DNA of 64,000 nucleotides from Umezawaea endophytica (GTDB taxonomy: Bacteria > Actinomycetota > Actinomycetes > Mycobacteriales > Pseudonocardiaceae), in assembly GCF_025061645.1 (NCBI RefSeq), contig NZ_JANYMP010000003.1, positions 248,001-312,000 of the forward strand, written 5' to 3'. A program made the position numbers and the translations under genes. Each line of letters opens with the position of its first letter. Positions within the stretch are counted from its first letter, which is position 1. Under the pieces are notes generated by a model. It was not told the origin of the DNA, made no database searches, and saw only the letters and a program-made list of their open reading frames with translations. Shown in pieces: positions 24,519 through 33,533 of this stretch.

Positions 24519-26561
24519 GTGGCCGGTAGGGAGATCGACGTCGAGCAGGAGTACGTGGCGGCGCTGTACGTCCGTCTGGACGCGCTGCGCGAGGAGGCGG
24601 CCGAGCGGCTGGCCGGTGGGGATCGGGAGACCGCGGCGGTGTGGCGGGCGGAGGTGGCCCGACTGGACGCGGTGGAGCAGGGGTTGTGCTTCGGGCGGCT
24701 GGACACGCACGACGGCCGCCGCGTGCACGTCGGCAGGCTCAGCCTGTTCCCGGACCAGGGCGGTGACCCGCTGCTGGTGGACTGGCGCGCGCCTGCGGCC
24801 CGTGCGTTCTACACCGCGACGGCGGCGGCTCCGGACGGGGTGCGGCGACGGCGGCGCATCACCACGCGGGGCCGGACCGTCGTCGCGCTGAACGACGAGT
24901 TGCTGGACCTGGACGGCGCGGGCGACGACGGCCTGGTCGGCGAGGCGGCGTTGCTGGCGGCGGTGACCGCGGAGCGGACCGGGCGGATGCACGACATCGT
25001 GACCACCCTCCAGGCCGAACAGGACCGGATCGTCCGGCACGGATCGGGTGGGGTGCTGGTGGTGCAGGGCGGGCCAGGCACGGGGAAGACGGCCGTCGCG
25101 CTGCACCGGGTCGCGTACCTGCTCTACACCCGTCCGCACCTGCGCACCCGCGGTGTCCTGGTGGTGGGCCCCAGCCGGATCTTCCTCGACTACATCGGCC
25201 AGGTGCTGCCGGGGCTCGGCGAGAACAGCGTGGTGACCACCACCATCGCCGACCTGCGACCGGGCGTCGAGGTCAGCCGGGTGGACCCGCCGGAGGTCGT
25301 CGCGGCCAAGGGCGGCGCGGTGATGGCCGAACGGCTGGCGGCGGCGGTGCGGTCGCGGGTCCAGGCACCGGACCACCCGGTCGACGTCGAGTTCGAGCAG
25401 CAGGTGCTGCGGCTCGACCCGAGCGACCTCGCCCGTGCCGCGCGGAAGGCCAGGCGGACCGGACTTCCGCACAACCAGGCCAGGTTGGTCTTCCAGCGCG
25501 AGGTCGTGGACGTGCTCGCCCAGCGCCTGGCGGAGGGGATGGAGGCGGTCGTGCTCACCGACACCGGCGAGGCGATCGACGGCGGCGACCCGGACGGCAG
25601 GCTCGGCGCGGCCGATCTGCGCGCGCTGGCCGCCGCGGGTTTCGTGGTCGACCAGGACGACCCCGGCGGCCCGAGGACCCTGCTGGACGAGAACGACCGG
25701 GCAGGCCTGCGGGACTCGCTGCTCGCCGACGCGGGCGTCCAGGCCGCGCTCGACGAGCTGTGGCCCGCGCTGACCCCGGAGCGCGTGGTGTCGGACCTCC
25801 TCGGCGAGCGGGCTGACGGCTGGAGCGCCGCGGACGTCCCGCTGCTGGACGAAGCGGCAGGCCTGATCGGTTCCGTCGACGGCCACGCGACGTTCGGGCA
25901 CGTGGTCGTCGACGAGGCGCAGGAGCTGTCCGAGATGGCCTGGCGGATGCTGATGCGCCGGTGCCCCAGCAGGTCGATGACCGTCGTCGGCGATCTCGCC
26001 CAGACCGGCAGCCCAGCGGGCGCCTCGTCGTGGGACCGCGTGCTGCGACCGCACGTGCGGGACCGGTGGCGGCTCGCCCCGCTCGGCGTCAACTACCGCA
26101 CCCCGGCGGAGATCATGGCCGCCACCGCGGACCTGCTCGCCGCACACCACCCCGGAACACCTCCACCCCGGTCGGTCCGCTCCACCGGTGAACAACCGTG
26201 GCGCGTCGGCACCACCCACGCCGACCTGATCACCACCGTCGCCACCCTCGCCGCAGCGCACACCGACGGCCAACTCGCGATCATCGCCCCGACCGCCCAC
26301 ATCGAGCCCCTGGCCACCGCGCTGTCCACCACCCCGGCGGACCTGACCGGCCCGGTCGTGCTGCTCACTCCCGACCAGGCCAAGGGTTTGGAGTTCGACT
26401 CGGTCCTGATCGCCGACCCGGCGGCGATCCTCGACGCCGCGCCCAACGACCTGTACGTCGCCATGACCAGGGCGACTCAACGGTTGGGCGTCGTGTACCC
26501 CGGCGAGCCACCGGCCGTGCTGGCCGGACTCCGGGAACTCCACCCGGACCTGATCGGCTGA
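24519..26561 (+). CDS. helR: HelR/HelD-like RNA polymerase-associated UvrD-family ATPase
   Basis: SF1 helicase-like ATPase of about 680 residues. Domains: an N-terminal coiled coil (EEYVAALYVRL region, about 5-60), Walker A in VVQGGPGTGKTAVALHRVAY (about 190), a Walker B-like VVDEAQELSEMAWRM, and C-terminal helicase motifs TPDQAKGLEFDSV and YVAMTRATQRLGVV. HelD-type proteins pull stalled or drug-bound RNA polymerase off DNA, and HelR members give rifamycin tolerance. The N-terminal coiled coil and 680-residue length fit HelR better than a DNA-repair UvrD. The GTG at 24519 is chosen because the family begins with this coiled coil and a G-rich run precedes it; earlier in-frame starts are possible. 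A strong inverted repeat lies upstream. Confidence 0.8.
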   Translation: MAGREIDVEQEYVAALYVRLDALREEAAERLAGGDRETAAVWRAEVARLDAVEQGLCFGRLDTHDGRRVHVGRLSLFPDQGGDPLLVDWRAPAARAFYTATAAAPDGVRRRRRITTRGRTVVALNDELLDLDGAGDDGLVGEAALLAAVTAERTGRMHDIVTTLQAEQDRIVRHGSGGVLVVQGGPGTGKTAVALHRVAYLLYTRPHLRTRGVLVVGPSRIFLDYIGQVLPGLGENSVVTTTIADLRPGVEVSRVDPPEVVAAKGGAVMAERLAAAVRSRVQAPDHPVDVEFEQQVLRLDPSDLARAARKARRTGLPHNQARLVFQREVVDVLAQRLAEGMEAVVLTDTGEAIDGGDPDGRLGAADLRALAAAGFVVDQDDPGGPRTLLDENDRAGLRDSLLADAGVQAALDELWPALTPERVVSDLLGERADGWSAADVPLLDEAAGLIGSVDGHATFGHVVVDEAQELSEMAWRMLMRRCPSRSMTVVGDLAQTGSPAGASSWDRVLRPHVRDRWRLAPLGVNYRTPAEIMAATADLLAAHHPGTPPPRSVRSTGEQPWRVGTTHADLITTVATLAAAHTDGQLAIIAPTAHIEPLATALSTTPADLTGPVVLLTPDQAKGLEFDSVLIADPAAILDAAPNDLYVAMTRATQRLGVVYPGEPPAVLAGLRELHPDLIG

Positions 26562-26622
26562 TCGGCCTCCTGCCACGTCGCCGTCCGGTTAAGATCCACG
26601 TTCCGGCTGAGGGGGGATAGCC

Positions 26623-26922
26623 ATGAGCATGGCCGATGAACTGGGGAAACTCGATCGCCTGCGTCAGTCGGGAGCCTTGTCCGACGCGGAGTTCGCCGCG
26701 GCGAAGCGATCCCTCCTGGAGCCGAAGGCACCGGCCAGGGAGGACTCGATCGGGCGTGCCGCCAACCGCTACGTCAGCTTCCAGGTGGTGGCGGGCGTCA
26801 TCGGGCTGATCGTGTTCCTGATCTTCCTGCTCGCCGTGTTCCTGCCGATGGCGGACAAGGCGAACGACATGGTTCCCCCGTCGCTGACGGGTTTCAACCA
26901 GGGGCCGATCAATTTCCCGTAG
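26623..26922 (+). CDS. SHOCT-domain membrane protein
   Basis: Small protein of 99 residues: an N-terminal SHOCT-type helix pair (LGKLDRLRQSGALSDAEFAA, AKRSLL), then one transmembrane segment at about residues 52-75 (VVAGVIGLIVFLIFLLAVF). A GAGGGGGG run upstream supports the ATG at 26623. The function is unknown; SHOCT modules often mediate oligomerisation. Confidence 0.75.
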   Translation: MSMADELGKLDRLRQSGALSDAEFAAAKRSLLEPKAPAREDSIGRAANRYVSFQVVAGVIGLIVFLIFLLAVFLPMADKANDMVPPSLTGFNQGPINFP

Positions 26923-26925
26923 GCG

Positions 26926-27162
26926 GTGGCGGACTTCGTCGAGTGGACGCCACCCGACGGCGGCGACAGCACGCTCGGGGTCGTCGACTTCTCGATCTTC
27001 CCGCACCTGGGCCACCTGCCGGACAACACCGTGGCCGCCGCCGAGAGGTGGGCGGCCGAGATCGCGGGTCCGGCGTACGCGATCGACGACCAGACGGCCA
27101 TCAAGGTGACCGACGGCGGCGTCGAGGTCGTCTCCGAGGGGCACTGGAAGCTGTTTCCCTGA
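26926..27162 (+). pseudogene. C-terminal remnant of a peptidase E-like gene
   Basis: The frame encodes GVVDFSIFPHLGHLPDNTVA, AAERWAAEIAGPAYAIDDQT and IKVTDGGVEVVSEGHWKLF, which match the C-terminal end of peptidase E/type 1 amidotransferase-like proteins (about 200 residues when whole). The part with the catalytic serine is missing, and a GTG at 26926 has no ribosome site. Likely a degraded gene, although expression of a short peptide is not excluded. Confidence 0.65.
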
Positions 27163-27385
27163 TGGCCGTGGGCAACAGCACCCGCGTGACAGGACGTTGA
27201 CCCGATCACGTGGTGCCGCTACCGTCGAGTCCGGCGTGGCTCACGCCCGACCTCCATCGACTGTCCCCAGCGCAGTCCTGGTGTGGAGGCGAAGGGACTT
27301 CTCGTCTCGGGTCGCTGTCGTGGTCCCGTCCGTCTCGGACGTACAGGTCGCTGGGGGATCGTCGTCCGAGATCCGGAAGGACCTG

Positions 27386-28363
27386 ATGACGGCGAACAGG
27401 AATTTCAAGCGCCGGGTTCGAGCCCGCGCGGCCAAGACCGGCCAGTCCTACACGACTGCCCTCAGGCACTTCCGGTCGACTCCGACAGGAGACCCCATGC
27501 CGGAAACCAAGCACGTGCGACTGGCCGTGGCGCAGACCGTTCTGCGCGAGGGCCCTCGCGACGACACCGAACTCCGTGACAGCGGAAGCGATGTACGGCG
27601 GCTGATGCGCGAGGCGCGCGAAGCCGGTGCGACCCTGGTGCACTTCCCCGAGAGCGCGACCTGCCTTCCCGACAAGTACCGCCTCTGCGGGGGCGAGCCC
27701 GCCGAGTCCGGCCCGGCGAACTGGGAGTTGTTCTCCTGGGACGCGCTGGATCGGGAGCTGGCGGACATCGCGGCGCTGGCCGGGGAACTGGGGCTGTGGA
27801 CCGTGCTCGGCTCCACTCATCGCCTGACACCGCCCAACCGCCCGCACAACAGCCTGTACGTGATCTCCGACCGGGGGCGGCTGGTCACGCGGTACGACGA
27901 GCGGTTGCTGTCCAACACGAAGATCAATCACCTGTACACGCCCGAAACGGGCACCAGGACGTTCACCGTCGGCGGTCTGCGATTCGGGCTGCTGCTCGGG
28001 ATGGAGGTCCACTTCCCGGAACTCTTCCTCGAACAGGAACGGCTCGACGTCGACTGCGTCCTGTTCTCCACGCACGACGACGACGAACCCTCCGCCGCCG
28101 AAGCGCGCGGGCACGCGGCCACCAACAGCTTCTGGGTCAGCTACGCGGCACCCGCACGGGGAGCGACATCCGGCGTGATCTCCCCTACGGGGCACTGGGA
28201 AGCCCGCTGCTCCGGGAGCGGGAAGCCGGAGCTGGCGATCGTCGATCTCGACGGCGGTCAGGAGAACCTCGCACGGCGCTGGCGGCGCACAGCACGCTCG
28301 GGGATCTATGAACCGCACACCGTTCGGAACGACAGCAGGAGCGACAACCTCCACGCGTTCTAG
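27386..28363 (+). CDS. Nitrilase-superfamily protein lacking the catalytic cysteine
   Basis: Protein of about 325 residues of the carbon-nitrogen hydrolase fold. Glu89 (TLVHFPES) of the triad is kept. The stretch that normally carries the nucleophile reads LRFGLLLGMEVHFPELF (198-214) and has no Cys; the usual Lys region reads RYDERLLSNTK, where only Lys179 could serve. It is therefore probably not a standard amidase. Residues 1-40 are basic (FKRRVRARAAKTGQSYTTAL) and resemble a short nucleic-acid-binding helix. Two starts are possible: ATG 27386 with GGAAGGA, or ATG 27497 with AGGAGA, which would drop the basic leader. Confidence 0.72.
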   Translation: MTANRNFKRRVRARAAKTGQSYTTALRHFRSTPTGDPMPETKHVRLAVAQTVLREGPRDDTELRDSGSDVRRLMREAREAGATLVHFPESATCLPDKYRLCGGEPAESGPANWELFSWDALDRELADIAALAGELGLWTVLGSTHRLTPPNRPHNSLYVISDRGRLVTRYDERLLSNTKINHLYTPETGTRTFTVGGLRFGLLLGMEVHFPELFLEQERLDVDCVLFSTHDDDEPSAAEARGHAATNSFWVSYAAPARGATSGVISPTGHWEARCSGSGKPELAIVDLDGGQENLARRWRRTARSGIYEPHTVRNDSRSDNLHAF

Positions 28364-28387
28364 GGGGTCTTGATCAACACCCACCAG

Positions 28388-28418
28388 TGGCGGGGTCGCC
28401 GTCGAGGCGATCCCGCCA
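28388..28418. terminator. Hairpin between converging genes
   Basis: A 13-bp stem (28388-28400 with 28406-28418, one mismatch) and a five-base loop between the nitrilase-like gene and the 3' end of the copper ATPase gene. Confidence 0.6.
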
Positions 28419-28424
28419 AGCGGG

Positions 28425-30647
28425 TCAGCGGTCGGGGTCGAAGCTCCTCAACAGCAGGCTGTTGGTCACCACGAGCACCGACGACAGCGACATGGCCGCG
28501 CCCGCGACCAGGGGGTTGAGGAGGCCGAACGCGGCCAGTGGGATGGCGGCCACGTTGTAGCCGAACGCCCACGCGAGGTTGCCCCTGATCACGCCGAGGG
28601 TTCGGTTGGCCAGTGCGATGGCGTCCGGGACGGTGTTGAGGTCGTCGCGCACCAGGACGACGTCGGCGGCCTGCACGGCGATGTCGCTGCCGCGTGCCAT
28701 CGCCATGCCCAGGTCGGCTGCCGCGAGCGCGGGGCCGTCGTTGACGCCGTCGCCGACCACCGCGACCCGGTGTCCCTTCTCCCGCAACACGTCGACCGCG
28801 GCGGCCTTGTCGGCGGGGCGGACGTCGGCCATGACGTCGGTGATGCCGATCTCGTCGGCGACCGCGCGGGCGACCACCGCGTTGTCGCCGGTGAGCAGCA
28901 CGGTGCGCAGACCGAGGCGGTGCAGGCGGGCCACGGCCTCGGCCGCGGACGGCTTGACGGTGTCGCGCACGGCGATCCCGCCGACGACCTCGCCGTCGCG
29001 CGCCACCAGCACGCGGGTGGACGCCATCTCCGCCACCAACCACCGGTGCACGGGCTCGGAAATCCGGACGCCTTCGGCGGTCATCGACCTCAGGTTGCCG
29101 ACCACCACCAGGTGCCCGTCGACCTCACCCCGAGCCCCGGCACCGACGAGCGCCCGGAACGCCGAGACCGCGGGAAGATCCTCGTCCGCCGCCCGGACCA
29201 CGGCCGCGGCGATCGGGTGTTCCGAAGCGGACTCGACGGCGCCCGCCCAGCGCAGCACGTCCGCTTCGGGAGCACCGCTGAACGAGGTGGTGTCCACAAC
29301 GGACATCCGGCCGGTGGTGACCGTGCCGGTCTTGTCCAGCACGACGGTGTCCACCGCTCGGGTGGCCTCCAACGCGTCCGGTCCCTTGATCAGGATGCCG
29401 AACTGCGCGGCACGGGCCACGCCCACCATCAACGCCATCGGCGTGGCCAACCCCAGCGCGCACGGGCAGGCGATGATCAGCACCGACACGGCCGCGGCGA
29501 ACGCCTCCCGCACCCCGAACCCGCCGAGCAGCCAGCCCGCCAGGGTCACCAACGCCAGGACCAGCACCACCGGCACGAACACCGCGCACACCCGGTCGAC
29601 CGAGCGCTGCGCGGCCGACTTGCGCTGCGTGGCCTGTTCCACGAGCGCGCTCATCTGCGCGAGCTGCGTGTTGGCGCCGACCCCGGTGGTGCGCACGACC
29701 AGCCTGCCGGTCTGGTTGACCGTCCCACCGACCACGGGGACGCCCGGTTCGACCTCGACGGGAACGGACTCGCCGGTGATCGCGGAGACGTCCACGGCCG
29801 AGAACCCGTCGACGACCTCGCCGTCCGCCGCGACGCCCTCACCGGGTTTGACGACGAACAGGTCGCCGACGCGCAGTTCGGCGACGGGAACGACGTGCTC
29901 CGCACCGTCGCGCAGCACCCGCACGTCCTTGACCGCCAACCCGGCCAACGCGGACAGCAGGTCCACCGCACCTCGACGTGACCGGCTCTCGAAGTACCTG
30001 CCCGCCAACAGGAACGTGGTCACCCCCGCCGCGACTTCGAGGTACACCGCGTCCGCGCCGGAGGTCGTCGTGCCGAACCCGAGCCAGTAGCCGGGTTCGT
30101 CGACCCCGAAGAGCATCGACCACACCGCCCACCCGAACGAGGCGAGCACCCCCAACGACACCAGTGTGTCCATGCTGGACGAACCGTGGCGGAGGTTCCG
30201 CAGCGCGGCCCGGTGGAAGGGCAGCGCCGAGTAGCCGACCACCGGCAGCGCCAGCAGCACGCACAGCGCCTCCCACCCGGTGAAGCGCAGCGCGGGCACC
30301 AGTGCGAGGGTGATCGACAGGTTGCCCAACGGGATCGCCAGCAGCGCCGCGACGACGAGACGGCGCCGCAGGTCGTCGACCGCGGCCGTGTGCAACGCCC
30401 TGCTGTCGTCGGTGCGGAGCCGCACGTGCGCGTCGTACCCGGCGTGGCGGACCGCCTTCACCGCGTCCTCGGCGGCGAAGCCGGGCGGGAGGTGCACGAC
30501 GGCGCGTTCGGTGGCGTAGTTGACCGAGGCGTGCACCCCGCTGAGCTTGTTGAGCTTGCGCTCGATCCTGGCGGCGCAGGCGGCGCACGTCATGCCGGAC
30601 ACGGCCAGTTCGACCGGCGCGGGCGCGTCGGTCGTCGATGCGGTCAT
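28425..30647 (-). CDS. copA: Copper-translocating P1B-type ATPase
   Basis: Membrane pump of 740 residues exporting Cu(I). It has an N-terminal heavy-metal domain with GMTCAACAARIERKL (Cys21, Cys24), several transmembrane helices, the phosphatase motif TGES (291-294), the intramembrane metal site CPC (394-396) in ACPCALGLATP, the phosphorylated Asp438 in DKTGT and the hinge GDGVNDGPAL. All catalytic residues are present, so it should be active. GGAG lies eight bases before the ATG at 30647. It follows the CopD-CtaG gene by 25 bases, forming a copper operon; no CsoR site is evident in this stretch. Confidence 0.92.
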   Translation of the reverse strand: MTASTTDAPAPVELAVSGMTCAACAARIERKLNKLSGVHASVNYATERAVVHLPPGFAAEDAVKAVRHAGYDAHVRLRTDDSRALHTAAVDDLRRRLVVAALLAIPLGNLSITLALVPALRFTGWEALCVLLALPVVGYSALPFHRAALRNLRHGSSSMDTLVSLGVLASFGWAVWSMLFGVDEPGYWLGFGTTTSGADAVYLEVAAGVTTFLLAGRYFESRSRRGAVDLLSALAGLAVKDVRVLRDGAEHVVPVAELRVGDLFVVKPGEGVAADGEVVDGFSAVDVSAITGESVPVEVEPGVPVVGGTVNQTGRLVVRTTGVGANTQLAQMSALVEQATQRKSAAQRSVDRVCAVFVPVVLVLALVTLAGWLLGGFGVREAFAAAVSVLIIACPCALGLATPMALMVGVARAAQFGILIKGPDALEATRAVDTVVLDKTGTVTTGRMSVVDTTSFSGAPEADVLRWAGAVESASEHPIAAAVVRAADEDLPAVSAFRALVGAGARGEVDGHLVVVGNLRSMTAEGVRISEPVHRWLVAEMASTRVLVARDGEVVGGIAVRDTVKPSAAEAVARLHRLGLRTVLLTGDNAVVARAVADEIGITDVMADVRPADKAAAVDVLREKGHRVAVVGDGVNDGPALAAADLGMAMARGSDIAVQAADVVLVRDDLNTVPDAIALANRTLGVIRGNLAWAFGYNVAAIPLAAFGLLNPLVAGAAMSLSSVLVVTNSLLLRSFDPDR

Positions 30648-30672
30648 CGTCGTCACTCCGAATCGGGTTGTC

Positions 30673-32556
30673 CTAGTGCCCACGCTTGACCAGGTCGGCG
30701 AGCATGGCGTTGTAGGCGTCGAGCCGGTCGTCCTCACCGCTGTCGAGGCGGCGGTCGGTGCGGGTCGCTTCACGGCGGTCGGCCGCGACCCACTGCCGCA
30801 GCAGGGCCACGACCACGACGAGCATGGGGATCTCGCCGGTGGCCCAGGCGATGCCGCCGCCCAACCGCTGGTCGGTGAGCAGGTCCGGCACCCAGGCCAG
30901 GCCCAGGTTCCGGTAGTAGGTCTCGGCGATCACGGTCTGGGCGCTCATCAGGATCACGCCGAAGAACGCGTGGAAGGGCATGACCGCGAACAGCATCCCC
31001 AGCCGGGCCAGGTGCGGCAGCGGGTGCGGTGGGCGGTCCACGCCGATCACCAGCCAGTAGAAGACGTAGCCCGACAGCAGGAAGTGCAGGTTCATCACCT
31101 GGTGCGCCCAGTGGAAGGGCATCGCCGCGCCGAACAGGCCGGAGAAGTAGAGCACGTAGAACGAGGCGACGAAGGTGGTCGCCGCGACGGCGGGGTGCCC
31201 CACGATCCGAGCCGCCCTGGAGCGCGTCAGCGCGAGCAGCCACGCGCGCGGCCCTGGCGGCAACGTCCTCAACGCCAGGGTCACCGGGCCGCCGAGCACC
31301 AGCAGCACCGGCGCGAGCATCGTCAACGACATGTGGGCGACCATGTGCAGGCTGAAGGTGCCCGGCGAGTGGCGGCCGAGGCCGGACGAGGTGGTCACCA
31401 GCACCACCAGGCAGCCCGACAGCCACGCCGCCACGCGCCCGACCTGCCAGGCGTCACCGCGACGGCGCAGCGCCCGCACCCCGACGAGGTACGCCCCGGC
31501 CAGCAGGACAGCGCCCAGTCCGAGCACCAGGTCGGGCCGCCACTCCAGCAGCAGCGCGGACACCGTGGGTGGTGACGGCAAGTCGTAGCCCAGCACCGTT
31601 TCCTGGACCGACGGCCGGTCGGCGAGGAACGCGGGCGGCACCAGGTGGGTGAGCCCGACCGACGCCGCCATGGTGAGGCAGAGGACGACGAGTTCGACCG
31701 CGAACGTCCACCGGGTGTTCTTCCAGCGCCGCAGGAGGAGCACCGCGGCGCACGCGGCGACCTTGGCGGCGAGCAGCGCCGCGTAACCGCCGACCGAGCC
31801 GCCCGATAGGACCAGTCCGGAGATGAGTCCACTCAGGACCAGGACACCCAGGCACACCAGCGTGAGCCCGCGGTAGCGGCGCAGCACCACGTCCCGGTCA
31901 CGAGATCCCGGTCTGCGCAGGAAAGCCCGCAGTGCGACCAGCGCGCCCACCCACACGCCCGCGGCCGGGATGTGCCACGCCATCGCGTTGGTGGCCACGT
32001 CGTGCCACGCGCCGACGGAGACGTGACCGGCGATCACCGGCGGCAGCAGGCCGACGACGGCGATCACGAACCACAGGACGGTCGTGGTCCAGGTCAGCGT
32101 CGACCTCGCGCCCACGGCCACGACCAGTGCCGCCGCGCTCACCAGCAGCCACGCCTTGGGTTCCTCGGTGGCGTCGACCAACGCGGGCAGGTTCGCCCAC
32201 ACCACCGCCATCGGCTGCCCGGACGCGTCTCCCGCCGACAGCGGCACCGCCGCGAGTGCCGCGAACACCCACGCGGTGGCCGCCACGGCCGCGGTGCGCA
32301 CCGCGGCGAACGCGTCGGCCGTCAACCGCCCGCCCTGCCGCGCGGGCACGACGAACACCGCGAACGCCAGCGCTCCCACCGCGACCACCCCGGCGGCGTC
32401 GGCGGAGAACCGGACCACGGCGAACAGCAGCGAGGCGAGTCGTCCGGGATCGCTGTCCCCCAAGGCCTCGTGCACGTCGCCCGCCAGCACCACGAGCACC
32501 ACGAGACCGAGCACCCCTGCGCCGCAACCGAACACCGCGGCCTTGTCAGCTCTCAC
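30673..32556 (-). CDS. CopD-CtaG fusion: copper resistance/cytochrome oxidase assembly membrane protein
   Basis: Polytopic membrane protein of 627 residues. The N-terminal half (to about 300) matches CopD-type copper transport domains, with histidines in VIAGHVSVGAWHDVATNAMA and WHIPAAGVWVGAL. The C-terminal half matches CtaG/caa3-assembly proteins (FSLHMVAHMSLTMLAPVLLV, FHWAHQVMNLHFLLSGYVFY, MPFHAFFGVILMSAQ). It likely brings copper across the membrane for the oxidase. Co-transcription with the copper ATPase gene supports a role in copper balance. Start is GTG. Confidence 0.88.
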   Translation of the reverse strand: MRADKAAVFGCGAGVLGLVVLVVLAGDVHEALGDSDPGRLASLLFAVVRFSADAAGVVAVGALAFAVFVVPARQGGRLTADAFAAVRTAAVAATAWVFAALAAVPLSAGDASGQPMAVVWANLPALVDATEEPKAWLLVSAAALVVAVGARSTLTWTTTVLWFVIAVVGLLPPVIAGHVSVGAWHDVATNAMAWHIPAAGVWVGALVALRAFLRRPGSRDRDVVLRRYRGLTLVCLGVLVLSGLISGLVLSGGSVGGYAALLAAKVAACAAVLLLRRWKNTRWTFAVELVVLCLTMAASVGLTHLVPPAFLADRPSVQETVLGYDLPSPPTVSALLLEWRPDLVLGLGAVLLAGAYLVGVRALRRRGDAWQVGRVAAWLSGCLVVLVTTSSGLGRHSPGTFSLHMVAHMSLTMLAPVLLVLGGPVTLALRTLPPGPRAWLLALTRSRAARIVGHPAVAATTFVASFYVLYFSGLFGAAMPFHWAHQVMNLHFLLSGYVFYWLVIGVDRPPHPLPHLARLGMLFAVMPFHAFFGVILMSAQTVIAETYYRNLGLAWVPDLLTDQRLGGGIAWATGEIPMLVVVVALLRQWVAADRREATRTDRRLDSGEDDRLDAYNAMLADLVKRGH

Positions 32557-32617
32557 GTCCGGATGTGTCGCGCCACCCGTCGACGAAGTTCCCGAGACCG
32601 TCGCGGGTGTAACCCGA

Positions 32618-33490
32618 CTAACACGGGGCGAGTCGCCTGCTGAGGTTCCGGACGGCGTGGACGAGTTCCGGCGCGGTCACGCCGCGCGGCGGGCTGACCG
32701 GTCGGCCGTCGCGGCCGATGATCAGGCCGGTCCGCTCGGCGAGCGCGGGGTCGGTGGCCGCGACGATCGACGACCACGCCGCTTCGGACGGCGTGCCCCC
32801 GGTGGTGCGCTGGAACGCTCGGAGAACGAGGAACCAGAAGGGCCGCAGCCACGGCGCGACGACCTGGGAGGAACGCATGGTGCCCGCGGTCATGTCCGTG
32901 ACCGCGCCTCCGGGATCGGCGGCGAAGACCGAGACACCGGTTCCTCGCAGCCGTTCCGCCAGGTCGAGCGTGTGGACGAGGTTGGCGAGTTTCGCGCGCC
33001 CGTAGACGTGGAGCCCGTAGTAGCCACCCGGTGGCTCGGCCGCGTCGAACCGCCGGGTCCCGATCCGGACGGAGCCGGAGGTGACGTTGACGACGCGGCT
33101 GGGCGCGCCGTCCCGCAGGCTCGGCAGGAGCAGTTCGGTGAGGAGGTACGGGGACAGGTGGTTGAGCGCGAAGGTCGCCTCGACCCCTTCCGGGCTGAGG
33201 CGGCGCTCGTCGAACATCGCGCCGACGTTGTTGACCAGCACGGCCACCCGCCCTTCGGCCGCCACCCGCTCGGCCAGCGCCCGCACGGACGTCAGGGAGA
33301 GCAGGTCCGCGGACAGGAACCGCGCCCTGGCACCGGTTCCATGGGCGTCGACGCGGTCCACGGCGAGTTTCCCGCGCTCCGCGTCCCGCCCGACGACCGT
33401 CACCTCGTACCCGGCCGCGGCGAGCCCCACGGCGGTCTCCAACCCGATACCGCCGGTCCCTGCCGTCACCACTGCTCGCTGATTCGTCAT
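32618..33490 (-). CDS. Short-chain dehydrogenase/reductase
   Basis: SDR of 290 residues related to retinol-dehydrogenase-like actinobacterial proteins. Motifs: TAGTGGIGLETAVGL, NNVGAMFDE, the catalytic serine in VNVTSGSVRIG and the YGRAKLANLVH pair. Substrate unknown. It lies 43 bases downstream of the HSL-type hydrolase gene on the same strand and may belong to the MarR-controlled unit (34930 to 32618). Confidence 0.82.
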   Translation of the reverse strand: MTNQRAVVTAGTGGIGLETAVGLAAAGYEVTVVGRDAERGKLAVDRVDAHGTGARARFLSADLLSLTSVRALAERVAAEGRVAVLVNNVGAMFDERRLSPEGVEATFALNHLSPYLLTELLLPSLRDGAPSRVVNVTSGSVRIGTRRFDAAEPPGGYYGLHVYGRAKLANLVHTLDLAERLRGTGVSVFAADPGGAVTDMTAGTMRSSQVVAPWLRPFWFLVLRAFQRTTGGTPSEAAWSSIVAATDPALAERTGLIIGRDGRPVSPPRGVTAPELVHAVRNLSRRLAPC

Positions 33491-33533
33491 CGCCGCTTCT
33501 CCCGGGTGGTGCCCGTACCGGTGGGCTGGTGGA

